A stretch of DNA of 28,757 bases from the NCBI GenBank assembly GCA_023430685.1, contig JAEYZH010000191.1:1-28757 (forward strand), given 5' to 3'. Under the pieces are notes generated by a model, which saw only the letters and a list, made by a program, of their open reading frames with translations, was not told where the DNA came from and did not search any database. The DNA comes from Pseudomonadota bacterium (GTDB lineage: Bacteria > Pseudomonadota > Gammaproteobacteria > Xanthomonadales > Rhodanobacteraceae). Positions 11,365 to 18,925 of the stretch are shown here, piece after piece (within the stretch, counting starts at the first letter, position 1; each line of letters opens with the position of its first letter). Position numbers and translations under genes: made by a program.

Positions 11365-11392
11365 TACAATCGCGCATCGAACCGCGAGAGGG
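11365..11392 (+). promoter_or_regulatory. -10 box and ribosome binding site of the M28 peptidase gene
   Basis: TACAAT (11365-11370, five of six consensus bases) is followed by GAGAGG (11387-11392), seven bases before the ATG at 11400. A -35 box is not recognisable. The site lies in the gap divergent from the ECF sigma gene. Confidence 0.5.
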
Positions 11393-11399
11393 CCCCCGC

Positions 11400-13121
11400 A
11401 TGCACCGCTCTTCCGCCCGCGTCACGCTGGTCGCCGCGTGCCTGTCCCTGCTCGCCGCGTGTGCGCGACAGTCCGAGGACTCGCCGCAGGCGAGTGCGCC
11501 GCCCGCCGCGCCCGCGCAGCCCGCGCGCGTGGTGCCGACGGCCGAAAGCCGCTACACGCCCGCGATCACCGCCGAAGACTTCGCCTCGAGGCTGCAGAAG
11601 CTCGCATCGGACGAGTTCGAAGGACGCAAGCCCGGCACGCTCGGCGAGCGGCTCACGACCGCGTGGATCAAGGACCAGTTCCAGCGCGCGGGGCTCGTGC
11701 CCGGCAACGGACAGCAGTGGGCGCAGACGGTGCCGATGGTCGAGACCGTGCTGCTCGATCCGCACGAGGTCGCGCTCGTCGTCGACACGCCGGCGGGACA
11801 GGAACGCTTCGCGTACGGCAAGGACCTGATCGTCGGCGCGCTCGATGCGAGCGCGTCGGTCGCGATCGAGGCATCGGACATCGTGTTCGCGGGCTACGGC
11901 ATCGACGCGCCCGAGCTCGGCTGGAACGACTACGCGGGCCTCGACGTGAAGGGAAAGACCGTCGTCGTGCTCATCAACGATCCTGGCTGGGGCAACCAGG
12001 ACGCGGAACTGTTCAAGGGCCGCGCGCTGACCTACTACGGGCGCTGGACCTACAAGTTCGAGGAAGCCGCGCGCAAGGGCGCCGCGGCCTGCCTGATCGT
12101 GCACGAGGATGCAGGCGCCGGCTACCCGTGGGAGGTGGTCGTCAACAGCTGGTCGGGTCCGCAGTATTCGCTGCCGCCGGCCGAGGATCCCGCGCCGCGC
12201 CTCGCTGCGGCGGGCTGGCTCTCGGGCGACGCGGCCATGCGCCTGTTCGCGAAGGCGGGACAGGATTTCACCGCGCTCAAGCGCAGCGCCGACCTGCGCG
12301 GCTTCGCGCCGAGCGCGCTCGACGCGCGCGCCACGCTCGCGTTCCGCAGCCGCGTTTCGCATTCGGCGTCGGAGAACGTGCTCGGCCTCGTGCGCGGCAG
12401 CACGCGGCCCGACGAGGTGATCGTCTATACCGCGCATTGGGATCACTTCGGCAAGGACGAATCGCTCGCGGGCGACACGATCTACAACGGCGCGATCGAC
12501 AACGGTACCGGCGTCGCGGCACTGATCGAGATCGCCGAGGCGTTCGCGAAGCAGGAGCCGCCGCCGCAGCGCTCGATCCTGTTCATCGCCGACACGCTCG
12601 AGGAATCGGGCCTGCTCGGCGCGCGCTACTACGTGACGCACCCGGTGTTTCCGCTCGACAAGACCGTCGCGAACATCAACATGGACGCGATGCCGATCAT
12701 GGGCCCGAGCCGCGATGTCGCGGTGATCACCTGGGGGCAGTCGGAGCTGGACGGCTACATCGAACGCATCGCGAAGGCGCAGGGCCGCACGGTCGTTCCC
12801 GACGACGCGCCCGAGAAGGGTTTCTTCTTCCGTTCCGACCAGTTGCACTTCGCGCGCATGGGCGTGCCGGTGCTGTACTTCCGTTCGGGACTGAACCTCG
12901 TCGACGGCGGCGAAGCCGCAGGCCGCGCGGCCTATGCCGACTACACCGCGAACCGCTACCACAAGGTCGGCGACGCGTACGACCCGGACTGGGATTTCCG
13001 CGGCGTGATGCAGGACGTCGAGGCGTTCCATGCGGTCGGCCGTGCGCTCGCGGACGAGACGACGTTCCCCACGTGGAACGCGGACGCGGATTTCCGCAGG
13101 CCCAAGAGCACGACGCCGTAG
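11400..13121 (+). CDS. M28-family zinc metallopeptidase lipoprotein with PA-like domain
   Basis: The 573-residue protein begins with a lipoprotein signal (LSLLAAC, Cys21 as the lipidated residue; Ala at +2 suggests the outer membrane). A Pro/Ala-rich linker and a peptidase domain split by a protease-associated insert (about residues 150-280) follow. The co-catalytic di-zinc set of family M28 is complete: His346 (AHWDHFG), Asp367 (AIDNGTG), the Glu401-Glu402 pair (DTLEESG; Glu401 general base), Asp429 (NMDAMP) and His483 (DQLHFARMG). It probably acts as an aminopeptidase on peptides in the periplasm or at the cell surface. Start at 11400 chosen for its ribosome binding site and signal. The gene is convergent with the M1 aminopeptidase across a REP array. 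Confidence 0.92.
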   Translation: MHRSSARVTLVAACLSLLAACARQSEDSPQASAPPAAPAQPARVVPTAESRYTPAITAEDFASRLQKLASDEFEGRKPGTLGERLTTAWIKDQFQRAGLVPGNGQQWAQTVPMVETVLLDPHEVALVVDTPAGQERFAYGKDLIVGALDASASVAIEASDIVFAGYGIDAPELGWNDYAGLDVKGKTVVVLINDPGWGNQDAELFKGRALTYYGRWTYKFEEAARKGAAACLIVHEDAGAGYPWEVVVNSWSGPQYSLPPAEDPAPRLAAAGWLSGDAAMRLFAKAGQDFTALKRSADLRGFAPSALDARATLAFRSRVSHSASENVLGLVRGSTRPDEVIVYTAHWDHFGKDESLAGDTIYNGAIDNGTGVAALIEIAEAFAKQEPPPQRSILFIADTLEESGLLGARYYVTHPVFPLDKTVANINMDAMPIMGPSRDVAVITWGQSELDGYIERIAKAQGRTVVPDDAPEKGFFFRSDQLHFARMGVPVLYFRSGLNLVDGGEAAGRAAYADYTANRYHKVGDAYDPDWDFRGVMQDVEAFHAVGRALADETTFPTWNADADFRRPKSTTP

Positions 13122-13189
13122 GCTGGACGCGCGGAGCGCGGCCGGCGCCGCGTACCGGGCATGGCATGCTGTCATCCATATTCCGACGC

Positions 13190-13226
13190 AAAAAAAAGGC
13201 GCGGCGCCGTGACGGCGGCGCCGCGC
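13190..13226 (-). terminator. Intrinsic terminator for the M1 aminopeptidase transcript
   Basis: Read on the minus strand, an 11-base-pair perfect stem (arms at 13216-13226 and 13199-13209, six-base loop) is followed after two bases by eight T residues (13197-13190). This is a textbook rho-independent terminator, about 300 bases beyond the M1 stop codon, so the REP array would be part of that transcript's 3' end. Confidence 0.85.
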
Positions 13227-13341
13227 GAGGAAACCACTTTGCGAGGACGCCCCATCCATGGGGCGAAGACGGCATCCGATGCGGGACGAATGGTGCGGAT
13301 GCGACGTCGCAAATGTTGCGACGTGCGGCGGCGCCTTCACC

Positions 13342-13378
13342 GTAGGGTGGGTCGCAGCGCCGAAGGCGCGAGCCCCAC
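13342..13378 (+). repeat. REP (GTAG-headed) palindrome, G-type outer stem, variant inner stem
   Basis: GTAG followed by GGTGGGTC, GCA, an inner stem GCGCC-GAA-GGCGC and GAGCCCCAC. It is the same hairpin plan as the element at 16344, but the inner stem is changed on both sides so that pairing is kept (GCCGC/GCGGC becomes GCGCC/GGCGC). GTAG-headed hairpins are the form of the REP elements mobilised by REP-associated tyrosine transposases, e.g. the SMAG family of Stenotrophomonas. Confidence 0.75.
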
Positions 13379-13419
13379 ATCGGGAACCGGAGGAACGGCG
13401 CGCGTTGCGGTTGGAGGTT

Positions 13420-13457
13420 GGTGGAACTCGCCGCTACGCGGCTGCGTTCCACCCTAC
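13420..13457 (-). repeat. REP (GTAG-headed) palindrome, A-type outer stem
   Basis: Read on the minus strand: GTAG, then GGTGGAAC, GCA, inner stem GCCGC-GTA-GCGGC, GA and GTTCCACC. Outer arms pair perfectly over eight bases, inner arms over five. It differs from the G-type element at paired positions on both arms. Confidence 0.8.
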
Positions 13458-13470
13458 GCGGCTGGACGAT

Positions 13471-13508
13471 GGTGGAACTCGCCGCTGCGCGGCTGCGTTC
13501 CACCCTAC
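13471..13508 (-). repeat. REP (GTAG-headed) palindrome, A-type outer stem, second copy
   Basis: Identical to the copy at 13420-13457 except for one loop base (GCA instead of GTA). The same strand orientation and a 13-base spacer make it a tandem pair. Confidence 0.8.
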
Positions 13509-13528
13509 GCGGCTGCGTTCCACCCTAC
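13509..13528 (-). repeat. REP half-copy (20-base head) overlapping the M1 stop codon
   Basis: This 20-base unit is an exact duplicate of the head half of the adjoining element (13489-13508). It consists of GTAG, one outer arm and half of the inner stem. Its GTAG supplies the TAG stop codon (13527-13525) of the M1 aminopeptidase gene. Confidence 0.75.
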
Positions 13529-15381
13529 GGCGATTTCGCCTTGTCGAGCGTGCTTTCGACCGAAGCCGCGGTGATCGGATGCATGCCGGGCTTCGCCTTC
13601 GCGAACACGCCCCGTGCGAACGCGAGGCCGTCGGGCGTCGCCGCGAGCGCCTGCCAGGTCGGCATCACGAGCTTGCGGCGGCCGATGCCGACGAGGAAGG
13701 CTTCCATCGCGGGACGCGCCTCGGCATAGCCACTGCGCACCGCGAGCGGATACCAGCGCATCGCGATCTCGCCGTTCGGCGTGCCGGTGAAATGGAACGC
13801 CGCGTCGAGCGCCGCGAGTTGCGCAGGCGCGAGCTTTTCGGGCATGCCTTCGAGGAAACGCACCCATTCCTGCGTGCTCCACTTGCCGGTCGCGATGTCC
13901 GACGGCGAGCGTTCGCCCGCGAGCCAGTCCGCGCGTGCGGCATCGACGACGTCGAAGCGCGCCGAATGCGCGGGCTCGGCGATCGAGAGGATGCCGGGCG
14001 CGTGCAGCCACGCATCGAATTCCGCCTCACTGACCTTGCCGGGGTGCTTCGCGAGCAGGTTTTCCTTCGCATAGGCCGCGAACGTCGCGCTGTCGATGCT
14101 CTGGAACGCATGCGCGTCGAAATAGTTGCGCAGGAACGCGTCGAACTCCGCGCGACCGATGCGCCGCTCGAGGAACTGCAGGAACCATGCGCCCTTGATG
14201 TAGGCGATGTCCGACAGCGCCTCGTCGGGATCGCGCCCGAGCAGCGGATCGAGCGCGAGCCGCTGCGCGAACGGCTCCATCGTCTTCATGTCCTGCGCGA
14301 GGCCGAACTGGCTGATGACCTCTTCCATTTCCGTCTGCTCGCGGCCGAACACCGCCTCGACGATGCGCCCCTCGACATAAGTCGTGAAGCCCTCGTTGAG
14401 CCAGATGTCCTTCCAGGTGGAATTGGTCACGAGGTTGCCCGACCACGAATGCGCGAGCTCGTGCGCGATCAGCGAGGTCAGGCTCTTGTCGCCGACGATC
14501 ACGGTCGGCGTCGCGAACGTGAGGCGCGGATTCTCCATGCCGCCGAACGGGAAGCTCGCGGGCAGCACGAGCAGGTCGTAGCGGTCCCAACGGTACGGCC
14601 CGTAGAGCTTCTCGGCCGCGACGATCATCTTCTCGGTGTCCTCGAACTCCTTCGCGGCCTTCTCGACCACCGATGGCTCGGCATAGACCGCGGTGCGCGG
14701 CCCTGTTTCGCGCACGTCGAGGTCGCCGACCGCGATCGCGAGCAGGTAGGACGGGATCGGCTGCTTCATCTGGAAGCGGAAGTCGCCATCGAGCGCGTGC
14801 TTCGCATCGTTGTCCGCGCTCATCACGACGCGCAGTGCCTTCGGCGCCTTGATCCGCGCGGTGTAGGTGAAGCGCACGCCCGGCGTGTCCTGCAGCGGCA
14901 CCCAGCTGCGCGCGTGGATCGCCTGCGATTGCGAGAAGAGGAACGGGTGCTTCTTGTTGGCGGTCAGCTCGGCGCCCATCCACTGCAGGCCCGAGGCGGT
15001 CGGCGCGGTGCGGTACCGGATGCGCACTTCCGGCGAAGGGCCGTCGAGCTCGATGTGCAAGGCCGAGCCGTACATCGGGTCGCGCGGATCGAGGCGATAT
15101 TTCACCGGGTACGGGCCGCCGCCGATGCGGAACGCCTCGACCTTCTCGATCGTGAGATCGCGCGTGTCCAGCACGAGTTCGCGCGCGGCCGGATCCTTCC
15201 ATTCAAGCTGCAGGCTCGCGGTGCCGGCGATCTCGTGCTTCTGGAAATCGACCGCGAGATCGAGCGACAACGCCTTCACCTTCACCTGATCGGTGTTCGC
15301 GTAGCTGGTCGGGTCGGGCGCGGCCAGCGCCGGCGGCGCGAGCAGCACCGCGGTGACGAGCGCGAATCGGGACAGGATCAT
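13525..15381 (-). CDS. M1-family zinc aminopeptidase, exported
   Basis: The 618-residue protein has a signal peptide (about residues 1-20, ending PPALA) and an N-terminal beta-saddle domain (20-210). The thermolysin-like catalytic domain has the exopeptidase motif GGMENP near residue 280 and the zinc site HELAHSW (His307, Glu308, His311), with Glu330 in NEGFTTY. A helical C-terminal domain follows (about 455-618). Length and layout resemble leukotriene-A4-hydrolase/cold-active-aminopeptidase-type M1 enzymes rather than the about 870-residue PepN. It should remove N-terminal residues from peptides in the periplasm or outside. The ATG at 15381 has GGAG eight to ten bases upstream; longer in-frame starts would overlap ubiE. 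It lies 104 bases after ubiE on the same strand. The stop codon lies within a REP head, so the last residues may be recent. Confidence 0.93.
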   Translation of the reverse strand: MILSRFALVTAVLLAPPALAAPDPTSYANTDQVKVKALSLDLAVDFQKHEIAGTASLQLEWKDPAARELVLDTRDLTIEKVEAFRIGGGPYPVKYRLDPRDPMYGSALHIELDGPSPEVRIRYRTAPTASGLQWMGAELTANKKHPFLFSQSQAIHARSWVPLQDTPGVRFTYTARIKAPKALRVVMSADNDAKHALDGDFRFQMKQPIPSYLLAIAVGDLDVRETGPRTAVYAEPSVVEKAAKEFEDTEKMIVAAEKLYGPYRWDRYDLLVLPASFPFGGMENPRLTFATPTVIVGDKSLTSLIAHELAHSWSGNLVTNSTWKDIWLNEGFTTYVEGRIVEAVFGREQTEMEEVISQFGLAQDMKTMEPFAQRLALDPLLGRDPDEALSDIAYIKGAWFLQFLERRIGRAEFDAFLRNYFDAHAFQSIDSATFAAYAKENLLAKHPGKVSEAEFDAWLHAPGILSIAEPAHSARFDVVDAARADWLAGERSPSDIATGKWSTQEWVRFLEGMPEKLAPAQLAALDAAFHFTGTPNGEIAMRWYPLAVRSGYAEARPAMEAFLVGIGRRKLVMPTWQALAATPDGLAFARGVFAKAKPGMHPITAASVESTLDKAKSP

Positions 15382-15485
15382 GGCGGGCTCCGGCAGAGGG
15401 ACGAAATCCCGTCGATTGTCGCCGAAAAGGGCTCCTGGCGCGCGGGACTTGCCGCACTTGCAGCGGCAACGCCCGCACGCGTGCG

Positions 15486-16235
15486 TCAGACCCGGTAGCC
15501 GCGATGGATCGCGACGATGCCCGCGCTGAGGTTGCGCACGTCGACGCGCGCGAGCCCGGCCGCTTCCATCATCGCCTTCAGCGTGGCCTGGTCGGGGTGC
15601 TTCCTGATCGACTCGGCGAGGTAGCGATAGCTCGCCTCGTCGCCCGCGACGAGCCGCCCGATGCGCGGAAGCACCTCGAACGAGTGGAAGTCGTAGAGCG
15701 GCTTCAGCAGCGGCGACTTCACCGCCGAGAACTCGAGCACGAGCGCACGCCCGCCGATCTTCAGCACGCGGTGGATCTCGGCGAGCGCGCGCTCCTTGTG
15801 CGTGACGTTGCGCAGGCCGAACGCCATCGTCACGCAGTCGAAGCTCCTGTCCGGGAACGGCAGCGCCTCGGCGTCCATGCGCGCCCAGTCGAGCCCGCGC
15901 ACGAGGCCGCGGTCGAGCAGGCGGTCGCGGCCTACGCGCAGCATGTCGCCATTGATGTCGCCGACCACGACGCTGCCGCTCGCGCCGACCTTCGGCAGCA
16001 GCAGCGCCGCGATGTCGCCGGTGCCGCCCGCGAGGTCGAGCACGCGGTCGCCCTCGCGCACGCCGCTGGTCGCGACGAACAGGCGCTTCCAGACGCGGTG
16101 CAGGCCGAACGACATGAGGTCGTTCATCACGTCGTAGCTGCGCGCGACCGAGGTGAACACCTCGCCGACGAGGCGCGCCTTGTCGGCCTCGGGCACGTCG
16201 CGGTATCCGAAATGGGTGGTCTGCGGCTCGTCCAT
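15486..16235 (-). CDS. ubiE: Ubiquinone/menaquinone biosynthesis C-methyltransferase
   Basis: The 249-residue protein is an S-adenosylmethionine-dependent methyltransferase that C-methylates the benzoquinol ring in ubiquinone synthesis (and demethylmenaquinol where menaquinone is made). Typical UbiE signatures are present: FGYRDVP at the N-terminus, VFTSVARSYDVMNDLMSFGLHRVWK, SAM-binding DLAGGTGDIA (about 67-76), GDINGDML, and MAFGLRNVTHKE. The C-terminal NLSAGIVAIHRGYRV is also usual. The ATG at 16235 matches the family's start and leaves a 249-base gap to divergent lemA. No Shine-Dalgarno is seen; TACGAT lies six bases before the ATG, suggesting a leaderless mRNA. Only the neighbouring M1 gene could be cotranscribed. 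Confidence 0.96.
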   Translation of the reverse strand: MDEPQTTHFGYRDVPEADKARLVGEVFTSVARSYDVMNDLMSFGLHRVWKRLFVATSGVREGDRVLDLAGGTGDIAALLLPKVGASGSVVVGDINGDMLRVGRDRLLDRGLVRGLDWARMDAEALPFPDRSFDCVTMAFGLRNVTHKERALAEIHRVLKIGGRALVLEFSAVKSPLLKPLYDFHSFEVLPRIGRLVAGDEASYRYLAESIRKHPDQATLKAMMEAAGLARVDVRNLSAGIVAIHRGYRV

Positions 16236-16241
16236 GCGCGC

Positions 16242-16247
16242 ATCGTA
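16242..16247 (-). promoter_or_regulatory. Candidate -10 box of ubiE (leaderless arrangement)
   Basis: On the minus strand TACGAT is followed by six bases and then the ubiE ATG, the same geometry as upstream of gpmI. No ribosome binding site and no clear -35 box are visible. Confidence 0.35.
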
Positions 16248-16303
16248 CCCGATGCCGGCAGCCAGGCAGATGCGCCGCAGCCCGAACGGTCGCTCGCAGC
16301 CCC

Positions 16304-16343
16304 GCAGGGTGGGTCGCAGCCGCGTAGGGTGGGTCGCAGCCGC
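16304..16343 (+). repeat. Two tandem 20-base REP head copies
   Basis: Two consecutive 20-base units (16304-16323 with GCAG in place of GTAG, and 16324-16343) repeat the head half of the full element that follows. With that element they make three direct repeats of the unit GTAGGGTGGGTCGCAGCCGC. Confidence 0.8.
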
Positions 16344-16381
16344 GTAGGGTGGGTCGCAGCCGCGCAGCGGCGAGCCCCACC
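16344..16381 (+). repeat. REP (GTAG-headed) palindrome, G-type outer stem
   Basis: GTAG, GGTGGGTC, GCA, inner stem GCCGC-GCA-GCGGC, GA and GCCCCACC. The outer arms pair except for one T-C mismatch. It sits between divergent ubiE and lemA, about 100 bases before the lemA start. Confidence 0.8.
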
Positions 16382-16450
16382 GCCCGCACTCCTGCACCCC
16401 ACGCGTGTCCCCGCACACCCACCCCTTCCGTTACCCGTCACGACATTGTT

Positions 16451-16476
16451 CATAATGACGGCTGCGCGGGGAGAGG
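16451..16476 (+). promoter_or_regulatory. Candidate -10 box and ribosome binding site of lemA
   Basis: CATAAT (16451-16456) lies 28 bases before the chosen ATG (16485), and GAGAGG (16471-16476) eight bases before it. The -35 region is weak (TTCCGT at 16426-16431, 19-base spacing). Confidence 0.4.
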
Positions 16477-16484
16477 ACAGGCAG

Positions 16485-17024
16485 ATGCTGGTCTGGTGGG
16501 TCGCAGCGATCGCATTCTTCGTCGTCACCGTCGCGGTGGTGCTGTTCAACGACCTCGTCGCGGCGCGCAACCAGGTGCGCGCCGCGTGGAGCGACATCGA
16601 CGTGCAGCTCACGCGCCGGCACGACCTCGTGCCGCAGCTCGTTGCCGCGGTGCAGGGCTACGCCGCGCACGAGCGCAGCACGCTCACGCTGCTGACGGAA
16701 CTGCGCACGCGCGCGATGCGGGCCGCGAAACTGCGCGACAAGGCGGCGCTCGAGGACGAACTCGCGCAGCAGATCGACCGCATCTTCGCGCTGCAGGAGC
16801 AGTACCCCGACCTCAAGGCGAGCGACAACTTCCTCGCGCTGCAGCGCGACCTCGTCGACATCGAGAACCACCTGCAGTACGCGCGCCGCTTCTACAACGG
16901 CTCGGTGCGCGAGCTCAACAACCGCATCCAGACCTTCCCGTCCGTGATCGTCGCGCGCCTCGCGCGTTTCCGGGAAGCCGAGTTCTACCGCCACGGCGGC
17001 GACGTCCAGCAGGCCCCCGCATGA
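16485..17024 (+). CDS. lemA: LemA family membrane-anchored protein
   Basis: The 179-residue protein has one N-terminal transmembrane helix (about 1-22). LemA features follow: LVAARNQVRAAWSDIDVQLTRRHDLVPQLV, coiled helices rich in Ala/Glu, and the end region HLQYARRFYNGSVRELNNRIQTFPS. LemA proteins are about 185 residues, form a helical bundle outside the membrane, and have no settled biochemical function. The start at 16485 is chosen for its ribosome binding site; ATG at 16455 would add ten hydrophilic residues before the helix. Its TGA overlaps the ATG of the next gene (ATGA), so the two are one translationally coupled operon. Confidence 0.93.
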   Translation: MLVWWVAAIAFFVVTVAVVLFNDLVAARNQVRAAWSDIDVQLTRRHDLVPQLVAAVQGYAAHERSTLTLLTELRTRAMRAAKLRDKAALEDELAQQIDRIFALQEQYPDLKASDNFLALQRDLVDIENHLQYARRFYNGSVRELNNRIQTFPSVIVARLARFREAEFYRHGGDVQQAPA

Positions 17025-18925
17025 ACCGCATCGCCCTCGCCCTCGGCGCCTGCCTGCTCGGCATCGCCGCCGCTGCGAATGCCGACGAACGCATCCTCGA
17101 GTTCCACAGCGCGATCGAGGTCGCCGCCGACGCCGGCATGCAGGTGACCGAAACGATCCGCGTGCGCGCCGAAGGCGACCGCATCCAGCGCGGCATCTAC
17201 CGCGACTTCCCGACCATCTACCGCGACGGCGCGGGCAATCGCGTCAAGGTCGAGTTCGAGCCGGTCTCGGTCACGCGCGACGGGAAAAAGGAACCGTTCC
17301 ACACGGAATCGCGCGGCAACGGCGTCCGCGTCTACTTCGGCAGCGAATCGGTGATGCTCGAACGCGGCGAGCACCGCTACGACTTCAGCTACCGCACGCG
17401 TCGCCAGCTCGGCTTCTTCGCCGACCACGACGAGCTCTACTGGAACGTGACCGGCAACGGCTGGGCATTCCCGATCGACAGCGCGAGCGCCGAAGTGACG
17501 CTTCCGCCCGGCGTCGCGGCCGATGCGATGCACATCGAAGGCTACACCGGGCCGCAAGGCGCCAAGGGCGAGGACTACGTCGCGAACATCGAAGGCGAGT
17601 CACGCGCCTCGATCCGCACGACGCGCGCGCTCGCGCCCGAGGAAGGACTCACCCTCGTCGTCACGTTCCCGAAGGGCGTGGTTGCCGCGCCGACCGACGC
17701 CGAACGACGCGACTGGTTCCTCGAGGACAACGCCGCGCTGCTCGTGGCCGCGGGCGGCCTCGCGCTGCTGTGGCTCTATTACCTCGTGCAGTGGCTGCGC
17801 GTGGGGCGCGACCCGAGGCCCGGCGTGATCGTGCCGCAGTACGAAGCGCCCGCGAACCTCACGCCGGGCGCGCTGCGCCACATCGAGAAGATGGGCTACG
17901 ACGAACGTTGCTTCGCGGCCGACCTCGTCGACCTTGCGCGCAACGGCGCGCTCTCGATACGCGAGCGCGACGGCGAGTACAGCCTGCAGCGCGAAGGCAG
18001 CGGCGGCGGCTCGTGGCCGCCCGCGCAGCGCGCGCTGCTCGACGCGGTGTTCGCCGGCGGCCGCACGCTCGACCTCAAGCGCACCGAGCACAAGCGCGTC
18101 GGCGGCGCGCGCGACGCGCACCGCAAGGTGCTCGACAAGGAGAACGCGGGCCGCTACTTCAACGTCAACACGCGCTACGGCGTGATCGGCACGCTGCTCG
18201 CGCTGGCCTCGCTCGGGTTCGGCCTCTGGATGTTCGGCGGTGGCGAGCAGCGCGCGGGCGGCCTGTTCCTGCTGGTGTGGCTCTCGTTCTGGAGCATCGG
18301 CGTGGTCGCGCTCGGCACCAGCGTCGTGCGCGCCTGGCGCGACGGCCGCGGCGTCGGCGGCTACATCGCCGCGCTGTTCCTCACGCTGTTCTCGCTGCCG
18401 TTCCTGGTCGGCGAAGTGGTCGGGTTCGTCGCATTCGCCGCGCTCGTCGGCGTCGGCTTCGCGCTCGTCGTGGTCGCCGCGGTGCTGACCAACGTGCTGT
18501 TCTTCAGGCTCATGAAGGCACCGACGCCCGAAGGTCGCAAGGTGCTCGACCGCATCGAAGGCCTGCGCCTCTACCTCGGCGTCGCCGAACGCGACGACCT
18601 CGCCGCGCAGAAGGCGCCACCGATGACGCCCGACGAGTTCCAGCGCCTGCTGCCGCACGCCCTCGCGCTCGAGGTCGAGAAGACTTGGGCCGACCGCCTC
18701 GCCGCCGCGATCGGCCCCGCCGCCGCAGCCGCCGCCGTCGGCTCCGCCGCGTGGTACAGCGGCAGCCGCTCGATCTCGAACATCGGCGGATTCACCGAAG
18801 GCATCGGTTCGTCGCTGAGCAGCGCAATTTCGTCGTCGTCGACGGCGCCGGGGTCTTCGTCGGGGAGTGGCGGTGGAGGGTCGTCGGGCGGGGGTGGCGG
18901 AGGTGGGGGTGGAGGCGGGTGGTAG
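17021..18925 (+). CDS. DUF2207-type membrane protein with glycine-rich tail
   Basis: The 634-residue protein has a signal peptide (about 1-23, ending AANA). An extracytoplasmic beta-rich DUF2207 domain follows (about 24-235, starting DERILEFHSAIEV and containing RGIYRDFPTIYRD). A transmembrane helix (about 240-262), a cytoplasmic stretch, and three or four more helices lie at about 386-405, 412-433 and 447-497. A soluble part (about 505-590) and a Ser/Gly tail ending in a run of glycines and Trp complete it. Architecture matches YciQ-like DUF2207 proteins, whose function is not established. It overlaps lemA by four bases, and LemA often pairs with a membrane protein ending in such a glycine run (usually a TPM-domain protein), so this protein probably fills that place. 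Confidence 0.88.
   Translation: MNRIALALGACLLGIAAAANADERILEFHSAIEVAADAGMQVTETIRVRAEGDRIQRGIYRDFPTIYRDGAGNRVKVEFEPVSVTRDGKKEPFHTESRGNGVRVYFGSESVMLERGEHRYDFSYRTRRQLGFFADHDELYWNVTGNGWAFPIDSASAEVTLPPGVAADAMHIEGYTGPQGAKGEDYVANIEGESRASIRTTRALAPEEGLTLVVTFPKGVVAAPTDAERRDWFLEDNAALLVAAGGLALLWLYYLVQWLRVGRDPRPGVIVPQYEAPANLTPGALRHIEKMGYDERCFAADLVDLARNGALSIRERDGEYSLQREGSGGGSWPPAQRALLDAVFAGGRTLDLKRTEHKRVGGARDAHRKVLDKENAGRYFNVNTRYGVIGTLLALASLGFGLWMFGGGEQRAGGLFLLVWLSFWSIGVVALGTSVVRAWRDGRGVGGYIAALFLTLFSLPFLVGEVVGFVAFAALVGVGFALVVVAAVLTNVLFFRLMKAPTPEGRKVLDRIEGLRLYLGVAERDDLAAQKAPPMTPDEFQRLLPHALALEVEKTWADRLAAAIGPAAAAAAVGSAAWYSGSRSISNIGGFTEGIGSSLSSAISSSSTAPGSSSGSGGGGSSGGGGGGGGGGGW

Larger units (their letters stand above)
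13122..13524. other. Intergenic region with terminator and REP array
   Basis: These 403 bases between two convergent peptidase genes hold no believable gene. They contain a strong minus-strand terminator (13190-13226), one plus-oriented REP hairpin (13342-13378), two full minus-oriented REP hairpins (13420-13508) and most of a half-copy that runs into the stop codon of the M1 gene. The stretch 13227-13341 shows nothing recognisable. Confidence 0.7.

Noticed and set aside
11364..13340. Minus-strand open frame opposite the M28 peptidase
   Set aside because: Arg/Ala/Asp-rich shadow without motifs; the opposite strand has all M28 metal ligands.
13122..13524. Insertion sequence as the source of the intergenic repeats
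   Set aside because: No transposase gene, no terminal inverted repeats of IS type and no target duplication; the repeats are REP hairpins.
16304..16381. Short direct repeats that could suggest a CRISPR array
   Set aside because: The 20-base units are contiguous with no spacers and form half of a REP palindrome; no cas gene is near.
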